Source: Aeriscardovia sp040773385
GTDB taxonomy: Bacteria; Actinomycetota; Actinomycetes; Actinomycetales; Bifidobacteriaceae
Direction: 5' to 3'
Assembly: GCA_040773385.1 (NCBI GenBank)
Contig: JAXGWH010000008.1
Coordinates: 1 to 42,814, forward strand
Length of the DNA stretch: 42,814 nt
Made by a program: the position numbers and the translations under genes. This document shows positions 1 through 6,514 of the stretch, piece after piece. Each line of letters opens with the position of its first letter. The first letter of the stretch is position 1. A model generated the notes under the pieces. That model had not been told where the DNA came from. It did not search any database and was given only the letters and a program-made list of their open reading frames with translations.

Positions 1-232
1 CAGTCCTGACAACGCGGCCATGGAGGGGTTCTTCGGCAGGCTCAAAAACGAGTTCTTCTACTACAAGGATTGGAGCGGCATCTCATTCGACGGCTTCAAG
101 AACAGGCTGGGAGAGTGGATTACCTATTACAACACGAGACGGGAAAAACAGTCTCTGGGCTGGAAGAGTCCCATCCAATATCGGCTAAGCTTGGGGTTGG
201 CAATTTAGTCTTAAAAAACATCCGCACCCCCA
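1..232 (+). mobile_element. right end of an IS3-family insertion sequence
   Basis: The transposase stops at 208 and is followed by an A-rich then C-rich stretch at 209-232, which is where the right inverted repeat of an IS3-type element should lie. Downstream of about 232 the sequence becomes the 5'-truncated membrane-protein frame. The left end is outside the window, so the inverted repeat and target duplication cannot be compared and the exact boundary is a guess. Confidence 0.5.
2..208 (+). CDS. IS3-family transposase (OrfB), C-terminal end only
   Basis: This is the C-terminal end of an IS3-family DDE transposase (integrase-core type, IS150-like). The reading frame is open to the window edge, so the start lies upstream. 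The text DNAAMEGFFGRLKNEFFYY matches the region around the catalytic glutamate (ME.FF..LK.E), which is the last residue of the DDE triad. The usual tail YYNTRREKQSLGWKSPIQYR follows. The ORF ends at the TAG at 206-208. The part seen is undamaged, so the element may be complete outside the window. It carries no usable start of its own here. Confidence 0.85.
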   Translation, partial: SPDNAAMEGFFGRLKNEFFYYKDWSGISFDGFKNRLGEWITYYNTRREKQSLGWKSPIQYRLSLGLAI

Positions 233-653
233 AGCCACCAATCTAAAATCCGGAAATCTGAAATCCGACAAGATAGACTTCGACAACGCCACGCCAGCCG
301 TCAGCCCTGAAAGTGATGATCGCACCACGGATCCCTGCGACAACGGCTGGCTGGCGAAGAAATATTCTCGGCTCTCCTTCGCCTTTCTCATCGTGGCTGT
401 GCTGCTGGCAGTTGTGTCCGGTTTTGCGGGGTGTTTGCAGGGCAGGCTCATCACAGCGGCAGATGTGCCGCGGACCATTCTCTCCGTCTGTGGTGGCTCG
501 GTGCTCGCCGCGCTGATTTTTGCCTGTCTGGGTCTGCATTACAAGAAGACCCGGGCGGGCGTCATCCTGTTGGTCGTGGGTCTGGCCGTGTTTGTTATTC
601 TCACGGTCTGGATGATTCTGATGGCCACGGTGTTGGGTGGGGCGATCAGCTGA
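233..653 (+). pseudogene. membrane protein lacking its start, next to IS3 end
   Basis: The frame is open from 189 to the TGA at 651-653 but has no ATG, and no credible start before a GTG at 393 that would begin inside the first membrane segment. Read through, it encodes an acidic, Asp/Ser-rich cytosolic stretch, a basic KKYSR boundary and three hydrophobic segments: one around SFAFLIVAVLLAVVSGF, one around SVCGGSVLAALIFACLGL, and a last one ending in VLGGAIS. This looks like the C-terminal half of a small three-helix membrane protein whose 5' end was lost when the IS3 element inserted. No family is recognised. A short functional product from GTG 393 (86 aa) cannot be excluded but would lack a normal first helix. 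Confidence 0.5.
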
Positions 654-658
654 AACCG

Positions 659-1042
659 CTATTTCTGATGGGCGATCAGGAAGCGGAGCAGATCCTCATA
701 CGTGTGTGTTCCAGTTGCTACAGCTTTGATTTCTTCGAGCATTGTGCCTGTGCTGAACTGCAGTTCGATCTTTCCGCGACCAAGAACAGCAAACATCAGT
801 GCCGTTCCTGTTCGTTTATTGCCGTCGAGAAACGGGTGCTGGGTAATGATCTCAAAAGCGATACGGGCCGCTTTTTCAACTGTCGTGGGATAAAGTTCGA
901 CATCGGCAAAACCTTGCCACGGGGCGTTAATGGCCCCGAGCAGCGCCGGCATGTCACGGATCCCATCCGCACCGCCTGTTTCCTCTATCAGGAGGTGATG
1001 AATGGCGAGAACCGTATCGAGGCGCGGAGCTTCAGACCTCAT
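659..1042 (-). CDS. doc: Doc (death-on-curing) family toxin
   Basis: This 127-residue protein belongs to the Fic/Doc fold. Doc toxins of this family phosphorylate elongation factor Tu and so stop translation. The Doc signature HPFLDGNKRTG is complete at about residues 69-79, and the preceding elements G-I-R-D-x-x-x-LL and ELYPTTVEKAA are typical of Doc rather than longer Fic AMP transferases. The ATG at 1040-1042 was chosen because it overlaps the end of the upstream antitoxin gene (stop 1032-1034), the normal translational coupling of a phd-doc pair; a longer frame reaching 1153 would run antisense-like through the antitoxin. The gene converges with the truncated membrane-protein gene, 5 bp away. 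All active-site residues are present, so the toxin is probably functional. Confidence 0.9.
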   Translation of the reverse strand: MRSEAPRLDTVLAIHHLLIEETGGADGIRDMPALLGAINAPWQGFADVELYPTTVEKAARIAFEIITQHPFLDGNKRTGTALMFAVLGRGKIELQFSTGTMLEEIKAVATGTHTYEDLLRFLIAHQK

Positions 1043-1265
1043 GGGCAAGATCCTCAAACAGCCGATGATACTGCTGAATAGCCTTTTTGGCTTCAGCCAT
1101 ATACTCGCGCTGGATTTGATCGTCGTCAGTCTCAGGCGAGGCAATCGGGACAATGCGCGCTATTGGCTTGTTGTTGTTTGTGATGATCACCTCGTTGCCG
1201 TGCGAGACGGATTTCAATGTCTGGGCGAGGTTCTTCCGTAGGTCGCTGATACTTGTTGTATTCAT
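1032..1265 (-). CDS. Phd/YefM-family antitoxin
   Basis: This 77-residue antitoxin binds Doc and represses its own operon. The N-terminus MNTTSISDLRKNLAQTLKSV followed by EVIITNNNKPIARIVP is the Phd/YefM DNA-binding and dimerisation fold; the acidic and helical C-terminus (REYMAEAKKAIQQYHRLFEDLA) is the usual toxin-neutralising tail. The start at 1263-1265 has AGAGG only one base upstream, too close for a normal ribosome site. A TACACT -10 box ends six bases before the ATG, so a leaderless transcript fits better. An ATG at 1278-1280 would add five residues but lies inside the operator. The gene lies 37 bp behind trmD on the same strand and overlaps doc by 11 bp. Confidence 0.88.
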   Translation of the reverse strand: MNTTSISDLRKNLAQTLKSVSHGNEVIITNNNKPIARIVPIASPETDDDQIQREYMAEAKKAIQQYHRLFEDLAHEV

Positions 1266-1271
1266 ACCTCT

Positions 1272-1277
1272 AGTGTA
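1272..1277 (-). promoter_or_regulatory. -10 box (TACACT) of the antitoxin gene
   Basis: Read on the minus strand, TACACT ends six bases before the ATG at 1265. This places transcription start at or next to the A of the start codon. No good -35 box is visible at 16-18 bp. Confidence 0.5.
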
Positions 1278-1291
1278 CATCTTTATGTACA
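1274..1291 (-). promoter_or_regulatory. paired TGTACA operator of the phd-doc module
   Basis: Two TGTACA hexamers at 1274-1279 and 1286-1291 form the inverted repeat TGTACAT-N4-ATGTACA. Their centres are exactly 12 bp apart, the spacing described for YefM-YoeB operators, whose core boxes are also TGTACA. The promoter-proximal box overlaps the predicted -10 box, so bound antitoxin would block RNA polymerase. Confidence 0.75.
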
Positions 1292-1302
1292 TATAAAGTT
1301 GG

Positions 1303-2292
1303 TCATTTTCTGCGCGGATGATCGCCGGAAACCTCCCAGCCAAGGGCCATGAGCGCTTTGCGGTCCTGCTTCGAGAGGGCATGGCAGTCGAGCTTCTCTA
1401 CGAGGTCGGGGCGCAGCGCGGTGGTACGGGCCATCGACTCGTCGCGGCGGAAGCGGTCGACCCTGCCGTGGTCGCCGGAGGTGAGGACGGCCGGCACGCT
1501 GATCCCGCGCCAGGTGGTGGGCCGCGTGAACTGGCGGTATTCGAGCAGCTGGTCGCCGGTGTAGCTCTCGTCGACGATGGACTCCGGGTTGCCCATGAAG
1601 CCGGGCAGCAGGCGGGTGATCGCCTCGATCATCACCGATACCGCGACCTCGCCGCCGTTGAGCACGTAGTCGCCGATGGAGTACTCGCGCACGTCCACCC
1701 CGCGCGCCGCGTAATACTGGCTCACCCGCGCGTCGATGCCCTCGTAGCGGCCGCAGCCGAAAACAAGATGGGATTTGTGGCTCAGCTCGGTGGCGGTCTT
1801 CTGCGTGAAGAGCGGTGCGGACGGCTCGGGGAAGAGCAGGACCTGGCGGTCCGCGTCAGAGCCTGCATCGTGATGCGGTGCGGAGGCGTCGGTCATGGCT
1901 GCGGATTTTATGGATTCGGTGCCGGAACCGGTCTGCTGAGTGGCTGCGGAGCCGGCTGAAGAGTTGTTCGTGACCGCTGATGGCGCGGCGGATTCGGCAT
2001 TGGGAAGATCGGAGAGCGGGCTGGCGGCCATCTCCTCCTGGCTTACCCTCTCTTCGGCGGGGGAGAGGTCCAGCAGCTCGTCGAGGCACTCGGCCCATAC
2101 CGCTGGCTTCATCACCATGCCGGCGCCGCCGCCCACGGGCGTGTCGTCCACGGAACGATGCACGTCATGTGTCCAGTCGCGCAGGTCATGGGTGCGGATG
2201 GTGACGAGGCCGTCCTGCTGTGCCTTGCCGAGCAGGCTCTCGTCAAGGTTCTCGAAGTAATGGGGAAAGACGGAGACGATATCGATGAGCAC
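1303..2292 (-). CDS. trmD: tRNA (guanine37-N1)-methyltransferase TrmD
   Basis: TrmD methylates G37 next to the anticodon using S-adenosylmethionine, which prevents +1 frameshifting. The SPOUT/trefoil-knot motifs are all present: DIVSVFPHYF at the start, VDDTPVGGGAGMVMKP at about residues 48-62, LVFGCGRYEGIDARV at about 176-190 and EYSIGDYVLNGGE after it. The GTG start at 2290-2292 is preceded by AGGAG at good spacing, which beats the longer frame to 2367. At 329 residues it is about 80 longer than most TrmD proteins. The excess is a Ser/Ala/Gln-rich low-complexity insert at about residues 78-148, between the N-terminal lobe and the knot. It is the last gene of the khpA-rimM-trmD group; the toxin-antitoxin pair follows after 37 bp. 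Confidence 0.96.
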   Translation of the reverse strand: MLIDIVSVFPHYFENLDESLLGKAQQDGLVTIRTHDLRDWTHDVHRSVDDTPVGGGAGMVMKPAVWAECLDELLDLSPAEERVSQEEMAASPLSDLPNAESAAPSAVTNNSSAGSAATQQTGSGTESIKSAAMTDASAPHHDAGSDADRQVLLFPEPSAPLFTQKTATELSHKSHLVFGCGRYEGIDARVSQYYAARGVDVREYSIGDYVLNGGEVAVSVMIEAITRLLPGFMGNPESIVDESYTGDQLLEYRQFTRPTTWRGISVPAVLTSGDHGRVDRFRRDESMARTTALRPDLVEKLDCHALSKQDRKALMALGWEVSGDHPRRK

Positions 2293-2418
2293 GAAGACTC
2301 CTGGAAATGATGGTCTGACAGTATGTTGTCCGGCAGTATCGGTCTGTTGATCCTGATTCCTGATCACAGCGTGGTGCGGAGAATGGGGTAATGGGACTGC
2401 GCCGTTGAGTGGAAGGCT

Positions 2419-3078
2419 TCAGCCCCGTTCGTCCGCGTCTGCAGTGCCATCGGACGGATATTCGGCAAGCAGGCCTTTGGGCACGTCCAGCACGAGACGG
2501 CCGGCGTCCGGATCGACCTCCTGCACGAAGGCGTCTACGAACGGCACAAGGCTCGTGTGCCCGCCCGGCTCGGCAATCTGCAGCAGATCTTGCGCCGCGC
2601 CCTCCAGCACATCCGTCACCGTGCCGAGCACCGTGCCATCGGGGGCCTTGGCGGTGAGCTGGACGAGATCCTCAAGATAGTACCCCTCCTCGTCCAGATC
2701 CTCCTCGGCATCGCCATCCTGCGCCGCCTCATGTGCGGCGGCATGATCCTGCTGCTCGGCCTGTTCGCGTGTGATGTAGAGCGTGGTGCCGTTGAGCGAC
2801 TCAGAGGCATTGCGGTCGCTGACGTCTTCGAAGGTGAGGATCCAGCGCTGCTTGAACGTGCGGGCACGCGCGACGGTGAACCGGCGGCCGTGGCCGTCCA
2901 CCAGCACGGATCCCGCAGCGAAGCGCAGCTCCGGCTCGTCGGTGTAGGCGTAGACTTTCACCTCGCCTTTCAGGCCTTGCGCCCGGCCGATTTTGCACAC
3001 GCGCAGGAGGTCGTCGGACGGTTTGGAAGAATCAGCGGAAGCGGTAGCAGAGCCTGTGCTCTCGTTCTTATCGCTCAT
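2419..3078 (-). CDS. rimM: 16S rRNA-processing protein RimM
   Basis: RimM assists maturation of the head of the 30S subunit and binds ribosomal protein S19. The 219-residue product has the N-terminal RimM beta-barrel (LLRVCKIGRAQGLKGEVKVYAYTD is the hallmark region) and the C-terminal PRC barrel (YYLEDLVQLTAKAPDGTVLGTVTDVLE through LVPFVDAFVQEVD). An acidic insert rich in Ala, Glu and Asp separates the two domains, and a polar Ser-rich stretch of about 25 residues precedes the first. The ATG at 3076-3078 was chosen over an adjacent TTG; neither has a clear ribosome-binding site. The gene lies 22 bp behind khpA and 126 bp ahead of trmD, so co-transcription is likely. Confidence 0.95.
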   Translation of the reverse strand: MSDKNESTGSATASADSSKPSDDLLRVCKIGRAQGLKGEVKVYAYTDEPELRFAAGSVLVDGHGRRFTVARARTFKQRWILTFEDVSDRNASESLNGTTLYITREQAEQQDHAAAHEAAQDGDAEEDLDEEGYYLEDLVQLTAKAPDGTVLGTVTDVLEGAAQDLLQIAEPGGHTSLVPFVDAFVQEVDPDAGRLVLDVPKGLLAEYPSDGTADADERG

Positions 3079-3100
3079 CAATGCAGATCAGGCGGGGTTC

Positions 3101-3337
3101 TCAGCGGCGCACGTCGACGATGTCGATGCGCGTGCGGTGGTCGCTCACCGCCTGGATCACGGTGCGCAGCGCGGTGGCGGTGCGTCCGGCGCGGCCGATC
3201 ACACGGCCGATGTCGTCGGGGTTGACCTGCGCGCGCAGCAGCTCGCCGCCGTCACGCATGCGCGAGGAGCGCACGCGCACATCCTTCGGATGGTCCACGA
3301 TATTGGTGATGAGGTGCCTGAGCGCTTCTTTTTCCAT
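3101..3337 (-). CDS. khpA: KH-domain RNA-binding protein KhpA
   Basis: KhpA is a single-KH-domain RNA-binding protein that usually lies between rpsP and rimM and acts with KhpB/Jag in RNA metabolism and cell-wall growth. The 78-residue product has the expected VNPDDIGRVIGRAGRTATALRTVI segment, whose GRxGR motif is the KH nucleic-acid-binding loop. AAGGAA lies six bases before the ATG at 3335-3337. In many genomes rpsP lies immediately upstream. Here rpsP is about 2.7 kb away behind a terminator, so khpA must be driven by its own promoter, probably within 3340-3500. None was clearly recognised. Confidence 0.93.
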   Translation of the reverse strand: MEKEALRHLITNIVDHPKDVRVRSSRMRDGGELLRAQVNPDDIGRVIGRAGRTATALRTVIQAVSDHRTRIDIVDVRR

Positions 3338-3406
3338 GACGGCTTCCTTGCTTCGCGGTGACGGATATCCACTGCCAGTCTACCGGCAGAAATCGATTGT
3401 GGCGCC

Positions 3407-4192
3407 GTGACGTTTGTGTTTGGAAGCCCATCCCTCGCCAATGCGCACATGCACGGAGTGGACGACGATCCGTCCGGCGACTGGAATCGCGTCTCACAGA
3501 GCGCCGACCACGTGCTTTCCACCGCACATAACGCAATTGATGCGCTGAGCGACCACGGGGAGAATAAGGGAAATACGGCGTCTTTCGCCCGTCATTCCAA
3601 CGTTTCCGCCCCACCTGACACGGAGATTTCCGATGAAGGTAACTCGGATTTGTGCGGTGTGTTTGAGAATATAACCCAAAAAGCGGCGGAGGAATTGAAC
3701 GGCCTTGGTTTTTCAGGATCGGTGAATATCGATCCGACAGGCCTGCCGAGTTCTGTGGATCCCGCCGCACGTGATGAAGCCATTCGTCTCGTCCGCGAGA
3801 TCTGCGCCAATGTGCGTCGTCACGGGTCCAAGGACGGCGACTGGTCGCTGGCAATCCGCGGCGAGAATATCCGCAGTAAGAATCTGAGTCGCCAAGCCGA
3901 TTCTGGTCGGGAAATCCGCGGACGGGCCAGCGAACAGCTCGATGGGAATGTGCAGCATGCTGCGGATCGTGTCGGGACAGGCTTTTCTGGGCAGACACTC
4001 GTCATCGTCGGGATGAACACTATTGATGATGACCATCCAGTCATCGGCCCTTCCGGACGAGGGCTGCAGCTGCACAGGCAGACCCTCGCTCGTCTCGGCG
4101 GCACTCTGACCACCTCTTCTGACGACGGCATCTGGACGATCAGAGCCGTCATTCCGGTTCAGTCGTTATCAGCCCACGATTTGGATCAGTGA
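3407..4192 (+). pseudogene. remnant of a sensor histidine kinase (C-terminal ATPase part)
   Basis: The 261-codon frame resembles the C-terminal half of a NarL-type two-component histidine kinase. An N-box-like segment REICANVRRHG lies at about residues 130-140, and a G-box/F-box-like segment SGRGLQLHRQTLARLGGTL followed by IWTIRAVIP is near the end. The sensor region, all membrane helices and the phosphoacceptor histidine are missing, and the DxGxG motif is not recognisable. The frame is open only from 3362 and the first possible start is a GTG at 3407 without a ribosome site. No response-regulator gene of the partner type is beside it. It converges with the DUF3021 gene, 7 bp away. Most likely it is a decayed gene; a soluble ATPase fragment is the alternative. 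Confidence 0.55.
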
Positions 4193-4199
4193 CGGAGAA

Positions 4200-4805
4200 T
4201 CACCTCTCATTACTCAGAGAACTGTTTTCAGAACTCGCAGAATCCTCCGAATCATCCGAATTCTCAGACTCGTCCGAATTCACAGAATTCTCAGAATTAT
4301 CCGAATCGCCATTATCAGAATCGTCGGCCCGTTCCTTGAGACACTGATTGATCTGATGGATCTCGGCTTCAGCGATCCAATAATTGACCGCCCAGAAGAT
4401 GGCGTAGATCAGGAGGTAAATGCCGGTGAACACGGCCAGATGCGCGCCATCGAGCGGGAACCATCCGGCGACGATGGCGAGCGGGAGGAAACTGACGTAA
4501 TACACGCAGCAGTTGATGACGGTGCGTTTGAGCAGCGACCATTTCTCAATTTCGAAGATGAGAGATCCGTAGCCGAACACAAGACCGATGAGCACCCAGA
4601 TCGCGGCGGAGGCGACCGTCGCCTTGAGCGGTGTGCCGAAGCGGCTGACAAAAGCCGGCGCGGAAGGGTAATACGTCGATGCCCCGTTCAGGGCGCTGAA
4701 GACGAGTGAGATGAGGAAGCCGACGGCGATGCCGATAACGGCGCTCTCGATGCCGAGCCGCACATATCTCGTATATTTCGTGGTGTTTTTCATAGTGTTT
4801 TTCAT
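4200..4805 (-). CDS. DUF3021-like membrane protein, partner of the LytTR regulator
   Basis: This 201-residue protein has four hydrophobic segments (about residues 18-38, 60-80, 95-115 and 120-143) in the DUF3021 arrangement. It ends in a strongly biased tail of about 45 residues made almost only of Ser, Asp, Glu and Asn, encoded by repeats of a GAATTC-like unit at about 4240-4320. The start ATG overlaps the stop of the LytTR gene in an ATGA-type overlap, so translation is coupled. Membrane proteins next to small LytTR regulators often hold the regulator inactive (LytTR regulatory systems such as HdrRM and BrsRM in streptococci). That role is inferred here from the pairing only. The acidic tail would be cytoplasmic and might contact the basic DNA-binding partner. 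Confidence 0.8.
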   Translation of the reverse strand: MKNTMKNTTKYTRYVRLGIESAVIGIAVGFLISLVFSALNGASTYYPSAPAFVSRFGTPLKATVASAAIWVLIGLVFGYGSLIFEIEKWSLLKRTVINCCVYYVSFLPLAIVAGWFPLDGAHLAVFTGIYLLIYAIFWAVNYWIAEAEIHQINQCLKERADDSDNGDSDNSENSVNSDESENSDDSEDSASSENSSLSNER

Positions 4806-5236
4806 AGTCCCAGACGCTCCTGCAATTGCTTGATCTTCCGACGTGCGATGTGGAGGCGCTGCGAGTTTTTGAGGACGACGTCGATCGTCCCGTTGCCCTG
4901 CAGCTCGAGATGATCGATCTTGCGGTAATTGAACACGGCGCTCCGGGAGGCCTCCACAAAGTCCGGGTCGAGCTGCGGCGTGACCTGATGCAGCCGGCCG
5001 CGGTAGACGAGCTGTCTATCGGCCAGATGCACCGCGACGGCGTTCTGGTCGACCTCCAGATAGTAGATGTCGCTGATCGGCACGGGCACCAATCGCGAGC
5101 CGTGATAGCACCACAGCTGGTTGCCGGTCGCGGTGAGCAGATTGATGATGGTCCCGATGCGCGGGGTCATCCGTCGGAGCCGGAATTGTGCCGATTCTTC
5201 CTTCAGCGACGGGTCAATCGTTGTTGTGATCTGCAT
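4802..5236 (-). CDS. LytTR-family DNA-binding transcriptional regulator
   Basis: The 144-residue protein has a short N-terminal segment of about 45 residues and a C-terminal LytTR domain. The features are VPISDIYYLEVDQNAVAVHLADRQLVYRGRLHQV, then DFVEASRSAVFNYRKIDHLE and the closing IDVVLKNSQRLHIARRK strand. There is no receiver domain, so it is not a classical response regulator. GGAGG lies nine bases before the ATG at 5234-5236. It is the first gene of a two-gene operon with the DUF3021 protein. The intergenic DNA upstream holds a 9-bp inverted repeat at 5285-5307 and, further on, a 42-bp repeat array. It probably controls its own operon, which is typical for this type; its wider targets are unknown. 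Confidence 0.88.
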   Translation of the reverse strand: MQITTTIDPSLKEESAQFRLRRMTPRIGTIINLLTATGNQLWCYHGSRLVPVPISDIYYLEVDQNAVAVHLADRQLVYRGRLHQVTPQLDPDFVEASRSAVFNYRKIDHLELQGNGTIDVVLKNSQRLHIARRKIKQLQERLGL

Positions 5237-5284
5237 CTGCGCGTGCCTCCTTTCTGTCGTTCAAATGGATAACACCAGACTAAA

Positions 5285-5307
5285 GCCGGGATGCCGGCCA
5301 TCCCGGC
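5285..5307. repeat. perfect 9-bp inverted repeat upstream of the LytTR operon
   Basis: GCCGGGATG at 5285-5293 and CATCCCGGC at 5299-5307 are separated by five bases. The element lies about 50 bp upstream of the LytTR start codon, where a promoter or operator is expected. It is not followed by a T-run on either strand, so it is unlikely to be a terminator. Confidence 0.6.
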
Positions 5308-5510
5308 GATTGGCGGCGAACGGTCGGAAATGAATGGTCATTGGCTGGAACGGCGGGGCGAACGGTGGATCGGGCGATCGGTGGGTTGAATGCACCAAAT
5401 ATCACGAGAAATGCCGTAAGCGGACGACAATCTGTCGAATAGGCGCGTGAGTCGGCCGAGTAGGACGCATGACCGCTCTAGGCAACCTGCAACAGCCATT
5501 GCTATGGTCT

Positions 5511-5798
5511 TATCTGCGCTCAGTGGGGCGGAAACAGAGATGTGGAAGGATCTATCTGCGCTCAGTGGGGCGGAAAGAGAAATGTGAGAGGATCTATCGG
5601 CGTTCATTGGGGCTGCTGAAGTGCGTGAATCGTGTCAGGGGCCGTGACATTTCGTTGAAAGAGATCATGATGTCGCAGGGTGCGTGCCCCAATGAACGCC
5701 GATAGACGTTTGAAGAGGTATAAATCTGCCCCATTCAACGCAGATAGATGCCCGTAGATGCCCGACACCACACGGAAATACCCCAGCGGACGTAAATA
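5511..5798. repeat. array of 42-bp repeats, three forward and three inverted
   Basis: Three head-to-tail units on the plus strand start at 5511, 5553 and 5595. Three on the minus strand start at 5798, 5746 and 5704 and read leftward. Each unit is 42 bp: a conserved 19-bp head (first copy TATCTGCGCTCAGTGGGGC) and a variable 23-bp tail ending in RTC or ATC. The two innermost heads, 5595-5613 and 5686-5704, are exact inverted copies. A 26-bp centre (5637-5662) separates the two halves, and a 10-bp partial duplication lies at 5747-5756. The outermost minus copy (5757-5798) is diverged. Because 42 is a multiple of three, both strands show 14-residue periodic open frames, which are by-products and not credible genes. 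The rest of 5237-5935 contains no recognised gene. Confidence 0.8.
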
Positions 5799-5924
5799 AA
5801 GCCGCCCGAAGCGGGGATAAAGAGAATGGGAGGAAGGATAGAGAGGTTGGCGGCAGGTCACAGGCGGATGGGAGCTGAAAGACGGAGGGGCGAGCAGATC
5901 AGTCAGCGGTCGTCTGGTCGTCTG

Positions 5925-5962
5925 CAAAAACAAAACTGCCCGGGACTTCGCGTCCCGGGCAG
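5925..5962 (-). terminator. Rho-independent terminator behind rpsP
   Basis: On the minus strand an 11-bp perfect stem (CTGCCCGGGAC / GTCCCGGGCAG, 5936-5962) with a five-base loop is followed by a T-rich tract at 5926-5935. It lies 70 bp after the rpsP stop and should separate rpsP from everything downstream, including khpA-rimM-trmD. Confidence 0.92.
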
Positions 5963-6031
5963 TCTGCGTCTGCGTGTGATCTGATCAGATCCGTGACCTG
6001 AAGATCACTGCGGAATCACCGCTGATCGCGC

Positions 6032-6514
6032 TCACTCGCTCTTCTCGTCGGAAGAGGCATCGGAGGCGGTGGCATCAGAGGCATCGGCCTTGTCGGAGTC
6101 AGCCTCGGCGTTCTTCGCCTCGGCCTCCTTCTTGGCCTTCTCCTCCTTGGCGGCCTTCGCGGCCTTGAGCTTCTGCGCCTCGTTGTCGGCCTTCTCGACG
6201 GCCTCGACGGCGGCGGACTTGGCCTCCGGCTCCTTGTAGTGGCCCTCGGCACCCGGAAGGTGCTTGAAGGTCTGCCAGTCACCGGTCACCTTGAGCAGCG
6301 CGAGCACAGGGTCGGACGGCTGGGCGCCGACGCCGAGCCAGTACTGCACGCGGTCGGACTTCACATGGATGGTCGAAGGCTGGGTGTTCGGATCGTACGT
6401 GCCCACCTCTTCGATCACCTTGCCGTCGCGCTTCTTGTGCTGGTCGACGACGACGATGCGGTAGAACGCGTAGAACTTCTTGCCACGGCGCTTGAGACGA
6501 ATCCTGGTTGACAA
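6032..6514 (-). CDS. rpsP: 30S ribosomal protein S16
   Basis: S16 is an early-binding 30S protein. The core is at the N-terminus: STRIRLKRRGKKFYAFYRIVVVD, then the GTYDPNTQPSTIHVKSDRVQYWLGVGAQPSDPV region. The start is a TTG at 6512-6514, preceded by AAGGGAG at a spacing of five; the longer frame to 6622 would run through the leader and lacks any site. The 160-residue product is about twice the usual bacterial S16. The extra residues are a Lys/Ala/Glu then Ser/Asp/Ala-rich tail, as known in bifidobacteria and some other actinobacteria. It has a strong -10 box and a structured leader of about 110 nt. It stands apart from its usual partners khpA, rimM and trmD. Confidence 0.96.
   Translation of the reverse strand: MSTRIRLKRRGKKFYAFYRIVVVDQHKKRDGKVIEEVGTYDPNTQPSTIHVKSDRVQYWLGVGAQPSDPVLALLKVTGDWQTFKHLPGAEGHYKEPEAKSAAVEAVEKADNEAQKLKAAKAAKEEKAKKEAEAKNAEADSDKADASDATASDASSDEKSE

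Noticed and set aside
5511..5798. Possible CRISPR array
   Set aside because: Units are in inverted orientation, tails are partly similar, and no cas genes are near.
5338..5933. Several small ORFs with 14-residue periodic sequences on both strands in the repeat region
   Set aside because: They are produced by the 42-bp repeats (a multiple of three), overlap each other on both strands, have no ribosome sites and no recognised family.
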